From: Saccharospirillum sp.
Lineage (GTDB): Bacteria; Pseudomonadota; Gammaproteobacteria; Pseudomonadales; Natronospirillaceae
Direction of reading: 5' to 3'
Length of the DNA: 64,000 nt
Assembly (NCBI GenBank): GCA_022565595.1
Contig: JAIUML010000008.1
Span: 109,415-173,414 of the forward strand
This document shows, piece after piece, positions 26,681 through 35,192 of the stretch; position 1 is the first letter of the stretch, and each line of letters starts with the position of its first letter. The notes beneath the pieces are model-generated. The model was not told where the DNA came from and did not search any database. It worked only from the letters and a program-made list of their open reading frames with translations. The translations under genes were made by a program, and so were the position numbers.

Positions 26681-26780
26681 AGTTGATATTCCGTTGCGGT
26701 TTCGCTGACAAGACTGGCGACCAATACCAATGCAACTTGCCCTGAATTGCTGGCATCAGTGCTGAATGTGCCGATTGGAC

Positions 26781-26897
26781 TAGTGGCCGATGCCTGGGTA
26801 GCCCTTTCAGGGGCATCTGAGGCATGGATGCCGAAGTTGAGCCCCCACGGATGGGTCCACGGCGACCCTGAAAGGGCTACCCAGGTAGCGGACACGG
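26781..26897 (-). repeat. Structured palindrome, copy A
   Basis: Arms of 20 bases, CCTGGGTAGCCCTTTCAGGG (26793-26812) and its exact complement (26866-26885), enclose a linker and a small CGGCAT/ATGCC inner hairpin around CATCCATG. By the conserved linker it is oriented on the minus strand. It lies between dmpK and dmpL. Confidence 0.88.
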
Positions 26898-26946
26898 GTT
26901 TAACACCAAGAAATAACAACAAAGACGATCATCACAGGAGTTATCC

Positions 26947-27957
26947 ATGAGTATCGAAATCAAAACCACCTCCATCGAACCCTTGCGCCACACCTTCACC
27001 AACGTGGCCGCGCGGCTCGGCAAAGACAAACCCGCTTCCCGTTACCAGGAGGCCACCTTCGATCTGCAGCCGACGGTCAACTTCCACTACCGCCCCACCT
27101 GGGATAAAGACCACGAACTCTACGACCAGGGCCGCACCGCCATCAAAATGGAAGACTGGTACAGCTTCCGCGACCCGCGCCAACTCTATTACGGTGCCTG
27201 GACCATGGCCCGTGCCAAGCAACAGGAAGTCGCCGAACGCAACTTCGCCTTTGTTGAAAGACGCAACCTGCTCGACAGCGCCAAACCCGAAGGCCGCCAA
27301 CTGGTTGCCGACGTTATCGTACCGCTGCGCCACCTTGAGTATGCCGCCAACCTCAACAACTGTTACATCACCGGTTACGGCTACGGCACCGCCATCACCC
27401 AGGCCACCAGCTTCAACGCCATCGACCGCCTCGGCATTGCCCAATACCTTACACGGCTCGGCCTCCTGCTCGACGGCAACAGTGCCGAAGTACTGGACGC
27501 CGGCAAGCAGGCCTGGCTCGAAGCCGACTACCTGCAACCCCTGCGCGAACTCACCGAGCAACTGCTGGTCACCAAAGACTGGTTCGAACTCTACGTCGCC
27601 CAGAACATCGTCCTCGACGGACTGCTCTACCCGCTCATCTACGAAAAAGTCGACGCTGCCCTCATCCCCCATGCCGGCTCGACCTTCTCCATGTTGATGG
27701 AGTTTCAGAATGAATGGTACGGCGAAAACGTTCGCTGGGTAGACGCCACCCTGAAGACAGCCGCAGGCGAATCCGACGAGAACCGGGAACAACTCGCCCA
27801 ATGGATCAGCGACTGGACAGCCCGCTGCCGTACCGCCCTGATTCCGTTGGCAGACAAAGCCTTGGGCAACGGCAAAGGCGAAGCCGTCATCGACGAACTG
27901 ATCAACGACCTCCAGGCCCGCCTGGAGAAAAAAGCCGGCCTCGCCCTGGCCGCCTGA
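26947..27957 (+). CDS. dmpL: Phenol hydroxylase P1 oxygenase beta subunit
   Basis: This 336-residue protein is the beta subunit of the diiron phenol 2-monooxygenase, a soluble di-iron monooxygenase. It contains YRPTWDKDHELYDQGRTAI and WYSFRDPRQLYYGAW (about residues 77-91), conserved in DmpL/TmoE-like proteins. As expected for a beta subunit, it lacks the iron-binding ExxH pairs found in DmpN. It assembles with DmpN and DmpO into the oxygenase. dmpM follows after 26 bases, so the two are translated from one message. Confidence 0.94.
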   Translation: MSIEIKTTSIEPLRHTFTNVAARLGKDKPASRYQEATFDLQPTVNFHYRPTWDKDHELYDQGRTAIKMEDWYSFRDPRQLYYGAWTMARAKQQEVAERNFAFVERRNLLDSAKPEGRQLVADVIVPLRHLEYAANLNNCYITGYGYGTAITQATSFNAIDRLGIAQYLTRLGLLLDGNSAEVLDAGKQAWLEADYLQPLRELTEQLLVTKDWFELYVAQNIVLDGLLYPLIYEKVDAALIPHAGSTFSMLMEFQNEWYGENVRWVDATLKTAAGESDENREQLAQWISDWTARCRTALIPLADKALGNGKGEAVIDELINDLQARLEKKAGLALAA

Positions 27958-27983
27958 GCGAACGAACCCAAGAGGACACACCC

Positions 27984-28259
27984 ATGAATCACAACGTATT
28001 CCTGGCGCTGCAAAACAACGAAGAAGCTCGCTCGTTGATTGAAGCCATCGAAATGGATAACAGCGACGCCAGCGTCGTCCACTACCCGGCCATGGTCAAA
28101 ATCGACTGCCCCGGAGGCCGACTCGTCGTCAACCGCGAAACCGTCGAATCCCTCATCGGCCGCCCCTGGGACCCACAGGAGATCCACATCAACCTGATCT
28201 CCCTCTCAGGCAACGTGGAAGAAGACGAAGACAGTTTTGCGTTAGTGCGGTCGCATTAA
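27984..28259 (+). CDS. dmpM: Phenol hydroxylase P2 activator (effector) protein
   Basis: This 91-residue protein starts MNHNVFLALQNNEEARSLIE at ATG 27984, after AGAGGA. It is the small cofactor-free regulatory protein of the MmoB/DmpM family, which binds the oxygenase and speeds turnover. The length matches the family (about 90). Two structured palindromes fill the 409 bases before dmpN. Confidence 0.93.
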   Translation: MNHNVFLALQNNEEARSLIEAIEMDNSDASVVHYPAMVKIDCPGGRLVVNRETVESLIGRPWDPQEIHINLISLSGNVEEDEDSFALVRSH

Positions 28260-28297
28260 TGGATTTGTTTCACGGTTAGCTGGGTGCCAGTGGCCCG

Positions 28298-28412
28298 CGT
28301 CGGCTACCGGTGGTGCCTCAGCAGGGTCGGCGTGGATCCGTCCATGGAGCCTAGACCGCAGCATCCCTGCTGCGGACTCCCCTGCTGAGGCACCTCCGGC
28401 ATCCGACGCTCG
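28298..28412 (+). repeat. Structured palindrome, copy B
   Basis: The outer stem GCGTCGG/CCGACGC is perfect. The main arms are CCGGTGGTGCCTCAGCAGGG (from 28307) and its near complement at 28379-28399. The inner hairpin is CCGCAGCAT/CTGCTGCGG. Plus orientation. Confidence 0.88.
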
Positions 28413-28488
28413 TAAATGTGGCAACTCTGAAAAATGGAAACGATCAAGGCAATTACTGGACTTCGTTCTGCTCGGCCTGGCTACAAAT

Positions 28489-28613
28489 GACCAGTGACGG
28501 ATACCGGGGTTACCCCTGAGGGGGCGTCCGCCGCATGGATGCTGCGGTCGAGGCTACAGGGATGTATTCATGCCGACCCCTCAGGGGTAACCCCGGTAGC
28601 CGTCGCGGCCCAA
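28489..28613 (-). repeat. Structured palindrome, copy C
   Basis: Perfect 21-bp arms at 28503-28523 and 28577-28597, with core GGGGTTACCCCTGAGGGG, enclose the conserved linker and inner hairpin on the minus strand. It lies 77 bases after copy B and 56 bases before dmpN, in the opposite orientation to B. Confidence 0.88.
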
Positions 28614-28668
28614 GGTCGAATGATTTGAACAAAAGACAAAGACAAAAACAACACGTCAGGAGAACATC

Positions 28669-30207
28669 ATGACTGCAAACAAAATGAACATGCGTGAGAA
28701 GTACCAACGGATGACCCGGGACTTGGCCTGGAAACCGACCTATCAAAAAGAAGATGATGTCTACCCTCAAGCCAAATACGAAGGCATCATCATCCACGAC
28801 TGGGACAAATGGGAAGACCCCTTCCGGCTCACCGTCGACGCCTACTGGAAATACCAGGCCGAAAAAGAGCGTAAACTCTACGCCATCATCGAAGCCTTCG
28901 CTCAGAACAACGCCCAGTTGAACGTCACCGACGCCCGGTACATCAACGCCCTTAAATTGTTCCTGACCGGCGTCACACCCCTGGAATACGCCGCCCATCG
29001 TGGCTTCGCCATGGCCGGCCGCAACTTCCCCGGTGCCGGTGCCCAGGTGTCGTCGCAGTTCCAGTCGATCGACGAACTGCGTCACGCCCAGACCCAGATT
29101 CATACCATCAGCCATTACAACAAATACTTTAATGGCTTCCACGACTTCAACCACATGCATCAGCGCGTCTGGTACCTCTCTGTACCCAAGTCCTTCTTCG
29201 AAGACGCCATGTCCGCAGGCCCGTTCGAGTTCGTCACTGCCGTCTCGTTCAGCTTCGAATACGTGCTGACCAACCTGCTGTTCATGCCCTTCATGTCTGG
29301 TGCGGCATTCAACGACGACATGGCGACCGTCACCTTTGGCTTCTCCGCCCAGTCCGACGAATCGCGCCACATGACACTCGGCCTCGAAATCATCAAATTC
29401 ATGCTCGAGCAGGACGAACGCAACGTGCCCATCGTGCAGAAGTGGATCGACAAGTGGTTCTGGCGCGGCTACCGCCTGCTGGCGCTGGTCTCCATGATGA
29501 TGGACTACATGCTGCCCAAGCGGGTCATGTCCTGGCAGGAAGCCTGGGAAATGTACTTCGAACAAAACGGCGGCGCTCTGTTCGACGACCTCGCCCGTTA
29601 CGGCATTCGCATGCCCAAATACTGGGAAGTCTCCGTCAAGGAGAAAAGCCGTCTGTCGCACGAAGTCTGGTCCATCTTCTACAACTACGGCCATGCCGCC
29701 GCCATTCACACCTGGCTGCCCAAGGCCAGCGAAATGGATTGGCTCAGCGAGAAGTACCCGGAAACCTTCGACAAGTACTACCGTCCTCGTTTCGACCACT
29801 GGGCCGAGCACAAGGAGAAGAACGGCCGCTGGTACAACAACACCCTGCCGATGCTGTGCCAATGCTGCCAGATACCCATGGGCTTCACCGAGCCGGACGA
29901 CCCGACCACCATTTGCTACCGCGAGTCGGAATACAACGGCGTGAAGTATCACTTCTGTTCTGATGGCTGCAAAGACATCTTCGACGACGAGCCGGAGAAG
30001 TACGTTCAAGCCTGGCTGCCTGTGCATCAGATCTACCAGGGCAACTGCGGCGGTGCCAGCGTCCCCGAAGTGCTGGAGTGGTATCACCTCAAGCACGGTC
30101 AGGACAACCTGGATTACGACGACTCCCAGGACAAGGCCAACTGGAACAAGTGGAAGGGCCTGACCGAAGAGGCGGCCCAGGTGATGAAAAAAGCGGCCAA
30201 CGAATAA
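28669..30207 (+). CDS. dmpN: Phenol hydroxylase P3 oxygenase alpha subunit
   Basis: This 512-residue protein is the catalytic di-iron subunit that hydroxylates phenol to catechol. The two iron-binding ExxH motifs are in QSIDELRHAQTQIH (about residues 140-150) and SAQSDESRHMTLGLE (about 226-240), with bridging glutamates in PLEYAAH and upstream. The C-terminal part has a Cys-rich segment (MLCQCCQIPMGF and FCSDGCKDIF), typical for DmpN/TmoA-like proteins. AGGAGAACATC precedes ATG 28669. The length agrees with the family. Confidence 0.96.
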   Translation: MTANKMNMREKYQRMTRDLAWKPTYQKEDDVYPQAKYEGIIIHDWDKWEDPFRLTVDAYWKYQAEKERKLYAIIEAFAQNNAQLNVTDARYINALKLFLTGVTPLEYAAHRGFAMAGRNFPGAGAQVSSQFQSIDELRHAQTQIHTISHYNKYFNGFHDFNHMHQRVWYLSVPKSFFEDAMSAGPFEFVTAVSFSFEYVLTNLLFMPFMSGAAFNDDMATVTFGFSAQSDESRHMTLGLEIIKFMLEQDERNVPIVQKWIDKWFWRGYRLLALVSMMMDYMLPKRVMSWQEAWEMYFEQNGGALFDDLARYGIRMPKYWEVSVKEKSRLSHEVWSIFYNYGHAAAIHTWLPKASEMDWLSEKYPETFDKYYRPRFDHWAEHKEKNGRWYNNTLPMLCQCCQIPMGFTEPDDPTTICYRESEYNGVKYHFCSDGCKDIFDDEPEKYVQAWLPVHQIYQGNCGGASVPEVLEWYHLKHGQDNLDYDDSQDKANWNKWKGLTEEAAQVMKKAANE

Positions 30208-30325
30208 TGCTCGGCACTTCTGACGAAGAACCAGAAGCCATTACCAGACTTTTGGCTCTTCGTCCTTTTTAAAAACCATTTTCAGACTGGTTGCCCCTAA
30301 ACCAGGTAACCTTGAGGAGACTGCC

Positions 30326-30685
30326 ATGACGGTACGCGCCTTATACGACTACCAGGGTGAAGCCAAAGACACCCAGGACAAATTCCACGGCAACCAATTG
30401 GTCTACATCGGCTGGGATAAACACCTGATGTTCTGCGCCCCACACTGTTTGCCTCTGCCACCCGACATGCCCTTCGGTGCATTGGTGAAAGAAGTGCTGC
30501 CGGGCGTTTACGACAGCCACCCGGATTGGGCACAGATCAACTGGGACAGCGTTGAATGGACGGTCGACCAAAAGCCGTTCACGCCAGACATGGAGAAAGG
30601 CCTGGCAGAGCAGGGCATCGGTCACAAATCGTTGATCCGGTTCACCACCCCGGGGCTGAACGGCATTGCTGGCGTTGCCAGCTAG
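30326..30685 (+). CDS. dmpO: Phenol hydroxylase P4 oxygenase gamma subunit
   Basis: This 119-residue protein starts MTVRALYDYQGEAKDTQDKF and contains LMFCAPHCLPLPPDMPFGAL, both typical of DmpO. It is the third subunit of the oxygenase complex. It follows dmpN by 118 bases and precedes palindrome D, which lies in the gap before dmpP. Confidence 0.92.
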   Translation: MTVRALYDYQGEAKDTQDKFHGNQLVYIGWDKHLMFCAPHCLPLPPDMPFGALVKEVLPGVYDSHPDWAQINWDSVEWTVDQKPFTPDMEKGLAEQGIGHKSLIRFTTPGLNGIAGVAS

Positions 30686-30714
30686 TGACTTTGGTCTTGT
30701 GGCTTTGGCTGGAA

Positions 30715-30832
30715 GCACAGGCTACCGGGGAAGCTCCTCCAGGGTCGGCGTGAATCCGTCCTTGGAGCCTGGACTGCAGCATCCATGCTGCAGACCCCCC
30801 TGGATGAGCCACCCCGCCATCCTGTGCTCGAC
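30715..30832 (+). repeat. Structured palindrome, copy D (most diverged arms)
   Basis: CCGGGGAAGCTCCTCCAGGG (30725-30744) pairs imperfectly with CCCTGGATGAGCCACCCCG. The conserved linker (GTCGGCGTGAATCC) is present and the inner hairpin is CTGCAGCAT/ATGCTGCAG, a different base pair from most copies but still paired. Plus orientation, between dmpO and dmpP. Confidence 0.82.
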
Positions 30833-30893
30833 AAGTCGATATTCCGCGACTCAATTCAGTAAAGACATAAATCAGAATAACGAGGTTGTCGCC

Positions 30894-31955
30894 ATGACGT
30901 ACCAGCTTGAAATTGAACCCCTCGGTGAAGCGGTAGATCTTGCGGAAGAGCAGACGTTGCTCGACGCCGCACTGCGCCAGGGGATTTATTTGCCTCACGC
31001 CTGCCTGCATGGCCTGTGTGGCACCTGCAAAGTGCAGGTGGTGGAGGGCGAGATAGAACACGGCGATGCCTCCCCTTTTGCGCTGATGGATTTCGAGCGC
31101 GATGAAGGTATGGCGCTCGCCTGTTGCGCCACCGCACTCAGCGATGTGGTGATTGAAGCCGATGTCGAGGAAGACCCCGACGCCATTCGTCAACCGATTG
31201 AAGACTTCAAAGCCACAGTGGTGGAGCTGAACACGCTCACCCCCACAGCGGTCGCGGTCTTCCTTGAGCTGGATAAAGACATCGAATTTCAGGCCGGCAA
31301 ATACATCAACCTGCACCTGCCGGACCTCGATCAGCCGAGAGCTTTTTCGCTTGCCAACGCACCCTCCAATGGCCGCATTATCGAACTGAACATTCGTCGT
31401 GTACCGGGCGGGCAGGCGACAGGTTACATTCACGACCAACTCAAGGTTGGCGATGAACTGAAACTCAGCGGCCCTTATGGCCGGTTCTTCGTGCGCAAGT
31501 CATCACCTGATCCAGTGCTGTTTCTGGCCGGGGGCACTGGTCTTTCCAGCCCGAAATCGATGATTCTCGACCTGCTCGAAGCCGGTGACGATCGAGAGAT
31601 CACCCTGGTTTACGGCCAGCGCAATGGAGCCGAACTCTATTACCACGATCTGTTTACGGAACTGGCCGAGAAGCACAGCAATTTTACCTATGTACCGGCC
31701 CTGTCCGAGCCCGCTGCAGACGACAACTGGGAGGGCGCCACCGGTTTTGTACACGATGTGGCCAAGGCGCATTTTGGCGGCATGTTCGCCGGCCGCAAAG
31801 CCTATCTGTGCGGCCCACCACCAATGATCGACGCCTGCCTGACGGCCCTGATGCGGGGCCGCCTGTTCGAGCGCGACATCTATATGGAGAAATTCATAAC
31901 GGCGGCCGATGCGGCGCAGGGTTTGAAGAGGAGTCCCTTGTTTAAAGGGGTTTGA
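30894..31955 (+). CDS. dmpP: Phenol hydroxylase P5 reductase
   Basis: This 353-residue NADH:acceptor reductase feeds electrons to the oxygenase. The N-terminal plant-type [2Fe-2S] domain has ACLHGLCGTC and a later Cys (about residues 38-80). The FAD domain has RAFSLAN near 158, and the NAD(P)H-binding domain has FLAGGTGLSSPKSM (about 210-223). I chose ATG 30894 because it gives the expected length and follows CGAGGTTG; the longer frame runs through a palindrome and is not credible. Confidence 0.95.
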   Translation: MTYQLEIEPLGEAVDLAEEQTLLDAALRQGIYLPHACLHGLCGTCKVQVVEGEIEHGDASPFALMDFERDEGMALACCATALSDVVIEADVEEDPDAIRQPIEDFKATVVELNTLTPTAVAVFLELDKDIEFQAGKYINLHLPDLDQPRAFSLANAPSNGRIIELNIRRVPGGQATGYIHDQLKVGDELKLSGPYGRFFVRKSSPDPVLFLAGGTGLSSPKSMILDLLEAGDDREITLVYGQRNGAELYYHDLFTELAEKHSNFTYVPALSEPAADDNWEGATGFVHDVAKAHFGGMFAGRKAYLCGPPPMIDACLTALMRGRLFERDIYMEKFITAADAAQGLKRSPLFKGV

Positions 31956-31965
31956 TTTTTTAGCA

Positions 31966-32108
31966 GTGGTCCGCTGGGCTGCTGGGTGTACCCCCTTGGA
32001 GGACGTGCGGGATGTCGCCCACTCAATTCGTCCCTGAAGACTCGAACGCCGCATCCATGCGGCGTAACGCCCCCAAGTGGGTACACCCAACATCCCAGCT
32101 CGATACTC
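31966..32108 (+). repeat. Structured palindrome, copy E
   Basis: Arms TGGGTGTACCCCCTTGG (31983-31999) and CCAAGTGGGTACACCCA (32073-32089) differ at one pair. The inner hairpin is ACGCCGCAT/ATGCGGCGT, a different stem from the CCGCAGCAT version but perfectly paired around CC. The linker carries CCCACTCAAT, shared with copy J. Confidence 0.85.
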
Positions 32109-32162
32109 GGCTTATTTTAAAGGGGACAATGCGTTACATCTGGATTTGTCGAAATATTAGCT

Positions 32163-32278
32163 ATGGATGCCGGGTAGGCCTCTAAGGGGTAGTCCGCAGC
32201 ATGGATGCTGCGGTCTAGGCTCCAGGGAGGATTCACGCCGACCCCTCAGAGGCCTACCCGGTAGCCAAAGCGGACTAG
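32163..32278 (-). repeat. Structured palindrome, copy F
   Basis: Arms at 32170-32190 and 32241-32261 (core GGGTAGGCCTCTAAGGGG) have one mismatch. The inner hairpin CCGCAGCAT/ATGCTGCGG and the linker are on the minus strand. Confidence 0.87.
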
Positions 32279-32284
32279 TGTCGA

Positions 32285-32338
32285 GTAGCCGACCCCACAG
32301 GGGCCTACCCGGTAACCTAATCGGGCCACTGTCGATAG
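32285..32338. repeat. Half palindrome F2
   Basis: CCGACCCCACAGGGGCCTACC and GGTAACC match the right arm of copy F, but no left arm or inner hairpin is found. It is probably a leftover of a partly deleted or duplicated copy. With E and F it fills the 419 bases between dmpP and the next gene. Confidence 0.6.
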
Positions 32339-32374
32339 GTCAGCCCTGTGTAACTCAGTTGCCGAGTGAGCCAG

Positions 32375-32944
32375 TTAGCGAACCTGGCGCGCCCTGGGAA
32401 AGAGGAAGAAGGCGAACCAGCGGGTGAAGCGGGGCATGAGGACGTAGCTCATGAGCACCATCACCAGGGCGGTTACGATCAGGGTTCGGATCGGCAGTGG
32501 CAGTGGGTCTATCAGACCGCCCAGCAGCAGGAAGATGACGGTGACCGTGGGGTAGAGCGCTAGCCAGCTGACCAGGGTCATCTTCCACTTAGGAGGTGGT
32601 TGCACCGGGTTTTGGCTGGGCAGGGTGAACCAGGTCACGATGCCCGACAGGGTTTCGACCTTGCTGGGCTCGGCGAGCAGGTCATCGAAGGCCTCCAGGC
32701 GGTCCAGGCGCTCTCGGGAATTGAGCCAACTATCCAGCTCCGGCTGGGAGCGGAACTTGTAAACGATGCGGTACTCCGGGTCTTCGCTGGAAGCCGGGCG
32801 AAACATATTGGTGCCCATGTAGCCCGGGAAACGGGCAGCAGCTTCGGTCATCTCACTACTGACCTGCTCGAAGCGGGCCTCCATGCCGGGTTTGACGCGG
32901 CGGGAAACAACAACAGTGATGGGGTCTTGCAGGGGCTCGGTCAT
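32375..32944 (-). CDS. Antibiotic-biosynthesis-monooxygenase (ABM) domain membrane protein
   Basis: This 189-residue protein has an N-terminal ABM (ferredoxin-like) domain (about residues 8-105; VVVSRRVKPGMEARFEQV and GYMGTNMFRP) and two or three membrane helices near the C-terminus (LVSWLALYPTVTVIFLLLGG and IRTLIVTALVMVLMSYVLM). Members are often annotated as antibiotic biosynthesis monooxygenases, but their activity is not known. It is transcribed against the flow of the phenol genes and divides dmpP from dmpQ, so it need not belong to the pathway. Confidence 0.8.
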   Translation of the reverse strand: MTEPLQDPITVVVSRRVKPGMEARFEQVSSEMTEAAARFPGYMGTNMFRPASSEDPEYRIVYKFRSQPELDSWLNSRERLDRLEAFDDLLAEPSKVETLSGIVTWFTLPSQNPVQPPPKWKMTLVSWLALYPTVTVIFLLLGGLIDPLPLPIRTLIVTALVMVLMSYVLMPRFTRWFAFFLFPRARQVR

Positions 32945-33050
32945 GGCAATCTCCAGCGGTAACAGGACTTGAACACTGCATAGAATACCTGAAAAATAGA
33001 AAAACTAAAAAAATCTCGAAATTATTAAAAACATCAGATATAGTGATCTT

Positions 33051-33377
33051 ATGAACAACAACAATCACGACATTTTCATCACTGACACTGGAGAGACCTA
33101 CAGCGCCAGCCCAGAAGATACCTTGCTCAAGGGCATGGAGCGGCTGGGGCGAAAGGGCATACCAGTGGGTTGTCGAGGCGGCGGTTGCGGGGTGTGCAAG
33201 GTGCGCATTCTCAGTGGCCAAGTCCGCAAGGGCCGCATGAGTCGCGACAAACTCAGTGAAGAGGAAGAAGCCGCAGGCTGTGTGCTCGCCTGTCGCGTCT
33301 GGGCAGAATCGGACGTCACCCTGGCCGTGATCGGCCAGATGGGCAAAGCCGTCCGTCGTAAGAACGTCGCCAGTTAG
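33051..33377 (+). CDS. dmpQ: Chloroplast-type ferredoxin DmpQ/XylT
   Basis: This 108-residue [2Fe-2S] protein has CRGGGCGVCKVRILSGQV (about residues 41-58) with the C-x4-C-x2-C spacing, and a last Cys in GCVLACRVW. In DmpQ/XylT its job is to reduce oxidised iron in catechol 2,3-dioxygenase and so rescue the enzyme. The gene is placed just before dmpB, as in the classic dmp/xyl order. The leader from 32945 to 33050 is AT-rich and may hold a separate promoter shared with the divergent ABM gene. Confidence 0.93.
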   Translation: MNNNNHDIFITDTGETYSASPEDTLLKGMERLGRKGIPVGCRGGGCGVCKVRILSGQVRKGRMSRDKLSEEEEAAGCVLACRVWAESDVTLAVIGQMGKAVRRKNVAS

Positions 33378-33422
33378 GCGAACAACAAAAATGACACAAC
33401 ACGCGAAAGCAGAGGAGGCATT

Positions 33423-34340
33423 ATGTCTCAGAAAGATGTACTTCGTCCCGGCCATGTTTGCATCCGGGTACTCGACCTCGAAGAAGCCCTGGTCCACTAC
33501 CGTGATCGCCTCGGCCTGATTGAAACCGAGCGCGACGAAGGTCGTGTTTATCTGAAAGCCTGGGACGAATACGACTGGTTCTCCATCGTCCTGCGCGAAG
33601 CCGACTCCGCCGGCCTCGACTTCATGGGCTTCAAAGTGCGCGACAAGGAAGCGCTGGATCGCCTGACCAAAGGCCTTGAAGAATTCGGCTGCGACATTGA
33701 GCGCATTCCCGACAACGAACTCAAACACTGCGGCGAGCGGGTGCGTTTTACCATCCCCACCGGCCACAGCATTGAGCTCTATGCCGATAAAGAGTACTAC
33801 GGCAACTCCACCGGCACTCGTAACCCGGAAGCCTTTATTGAAGACATCAAAGGCATGGGTGCACACCGTTTCGACCACTGCCTGCTGTACGGGGACGACC
33901 TCGACGGCACGGTGAAACTCTTCCGCGAAGTGCTCGGCTTTGACCTCACCGAGCAAGTGGTCGATGGCGACTTCCAGATCGGTGCCTTCCTGACCTGTTC
34001 CAACAAGGCACACGACGTTGCATTTATTCGTAACCCGGAAAAAGGCAAGTTGCACCACGTCTCCTTCATGCTGGAAACCTGGGACGAAGTACTGCGCGCC
34101 GGCGACCTGATGTCCAAGCACGACATCTCACTCGACATCGGCCCGACCCGTCACGGCATTACCCGCGGCAAGACGATCTACTTCTTCGACCCGAGCGGTA
34201 ACCGTAACGAAGTCTTCGCCGGTGGCACCACCTGGTACCCGGATCATCCGGTCATTACCTGGGATGCAGCCCAGCTCGGCAAGGCGATTTTCTATCACGA
34301 TCGTCAGCTCAACGAACGCTTCCTGGAAGTGACGACGTGA
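33423..34340 (+). CDS. dmpB: Catechol 2,3-dioxygenase
   Basis: This 305-residue extradiol dioxygenase opens the catechol ring to 2-hydroxymuconic semialdehyde using Fe(II). Two vicinal-oxygen-chelate domains are seen. The iron ligands fall in [12 protein letters not shown] (about residue 152), [11 protein letters not shown] (about 213) and NRNEVFAGG (Glu, about 263). Preceding GAGGAGG-like sequence supports ATG 33423. The stop overlaps the start of the next gene by four bases (GTGA type), so they are translationally coupled. Confidence 0.97.
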   Translation: MSQKDVLRPGHVCIRVLDLEEALVHYRDRLGLIETERDEGRVYLKAWDEYDWFSIVLREADSAGLDFMGFKVRDKEALDRLTKGLEEFGCDIERIPDNELKHCGERVRFTIPTGHSIELYADKEYYGNSTGTRNPEAFIEDIKGMGAHRFDHCLLYGDDLDGTVKLFREVLGFDLTEQVVDGDFQIGAFLTCSNKAHDVAFIRNPEKGKLHHVSFMLETWDEVLRAGDLMSKHDISLDIGPTRHGITRGKTIYFFDPSGNRNEVFAGGTTWYPDHPVITWDAAQLGKAIFYHDRQLNERFLEVTT

Positions 34341-34756
34341 GCGAGGTCACCATCAGCCAGCGCAGCCTCTGTCTCGAGGCTGCCGTTCGCGCCGCCAGTG
34401 CCGCCATTGAAAGCGCGCGCGAGCAGGGGTTGAACATTGTGGTGGCGGTGGTGGACCGGGCAGGCCATACCTTGTGTCTGCAACGCATGGAGAATGCGTT
34501 TTTGCATTCTTCCGGTATCGCAGAGGACAAGGCATACACGGCTGCGAGTTTCGGATTACCGACCAGTAGCTGGGCGGAGAATGTGAAGGGCAATCCGCGT
34601 TTGGCGGAGGGGCTGAATGTACGGCCAAGAATGGTGATGTTCGGTGGTGGTTTACCCATCATTATCGAAGAAACCTGCGTCGGTGGCATCGGAGTTTCGG
34701 GTGGCACAGCCGCCGAAGACGAGGCCTGTGCTCGGGCGGGGTTGGCGGCTCTTTAG
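34337..34756 (+). CDS. GlcG/HbpS-like heme-degrading-domain protein
   Basis: This 139-residue protein starts with GTG at 34337, inside the stop of dmpB. It belongs to the GlcG/HbpS/DUF336 family: [23 protein letters not shown] core ([20 protein letters not shown]), MENAFLHSS, and a glycine-rich end ([20 protein letters not shown]). Such genes often occur in meta-cleavage clusters (xylT/dmp neighbours) but have no firm role there. Two palindromes (G and H) fill the 436 bases before dmpC. Confidence 0.88.
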   Translation: MSEVTISQRSLCLEAAVRAASAAIESAREQGLNIVVAVVDRAGHTLCLQRMENAFLHSSGIAEDKAYTAASFGLPTSSWAENVKGNPRLAEGLNVRPRMVMFGGGLPIIIEETCVGGIGVSGGTAAEDEACARAGLAAL

Positions 34757-34779
34757 TTATTACTGGGCGGACTTTTGTA

Positions 34780-34916
34780 GCAGTGGTCCGCGCCGGCTAC
34801 CAGGGTTGCCTCTGAGGGGTCGGCGTGTATCCATCCCTGGAGCCTAGACCGCAACATCCATGTTGCGGACTCCCCCTCAGAGGCAACCCTGGCATCCGTC
34901 GCTTACTCATCGACAA
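34780..34916 (+). repeat. Structured palindrome, copy G
   Basis: Perfect arms CCAGGGTTGCCTCTGAGGGG (34800-34819) and 34873-34892. The inner hairpin is CCGCAACAT/ATGTTGCGG, which differs from the usual CCGCAGCAT/ATGCTGCGG at one base pair that changed on both sides. Plus orientation. Confidence 0.9.
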
Positions 34917-35019
34917 GTTCAGGTAGAACAAAATATTTGTGTGAATAATTTTGAAAAATTATGGGTTTATTGCCTATCCAGTAACCGGTGTTTTGAATAC
35001 AGCGGTGCCGGTAGGACCA

Positions 35020-35130
35020 GCAGCAGGCGACGGGTGTGCTATTGGCAGGCGTCGGTTCCCATGGATGGGAACCGCCGAGCTTACATGGACGTACTTGCAG
35101 CGTCCTGCCAATAGCACACCCGTCGGTTGA
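35020..35130 (-). repeat. Structured palindrome, copy H (most diverged sequence)
   Basis: Perfect 22-bp arms at 35028-35049 and 35104-35125 (core GGGTGTGCTATTGGCAGG), unrelated in sequence to other copies. The inner hairpin CGGTTCCCAT/ATGGGAACCG (35053-35074) is also unrelated in sequence but keeps the CATCCATG loop on the minus strand. Confidence 0.87.
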
Positions 35131-35192
35131 TGCGAGTTGTGGTGATAAGTACCCGATAGGGCAACAGGTAAAAAGCAAGAGGGCTATCGGCC

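Noticed and set aside
28510..30096. A 528-codon open frame on the minus strand across dmpN
   Set aside because: It is antisense to dmpN, His/Val/Gly-rich, low in complexity, and without a ribosome site. The same holds for 26941-27981 and 32856-34121.
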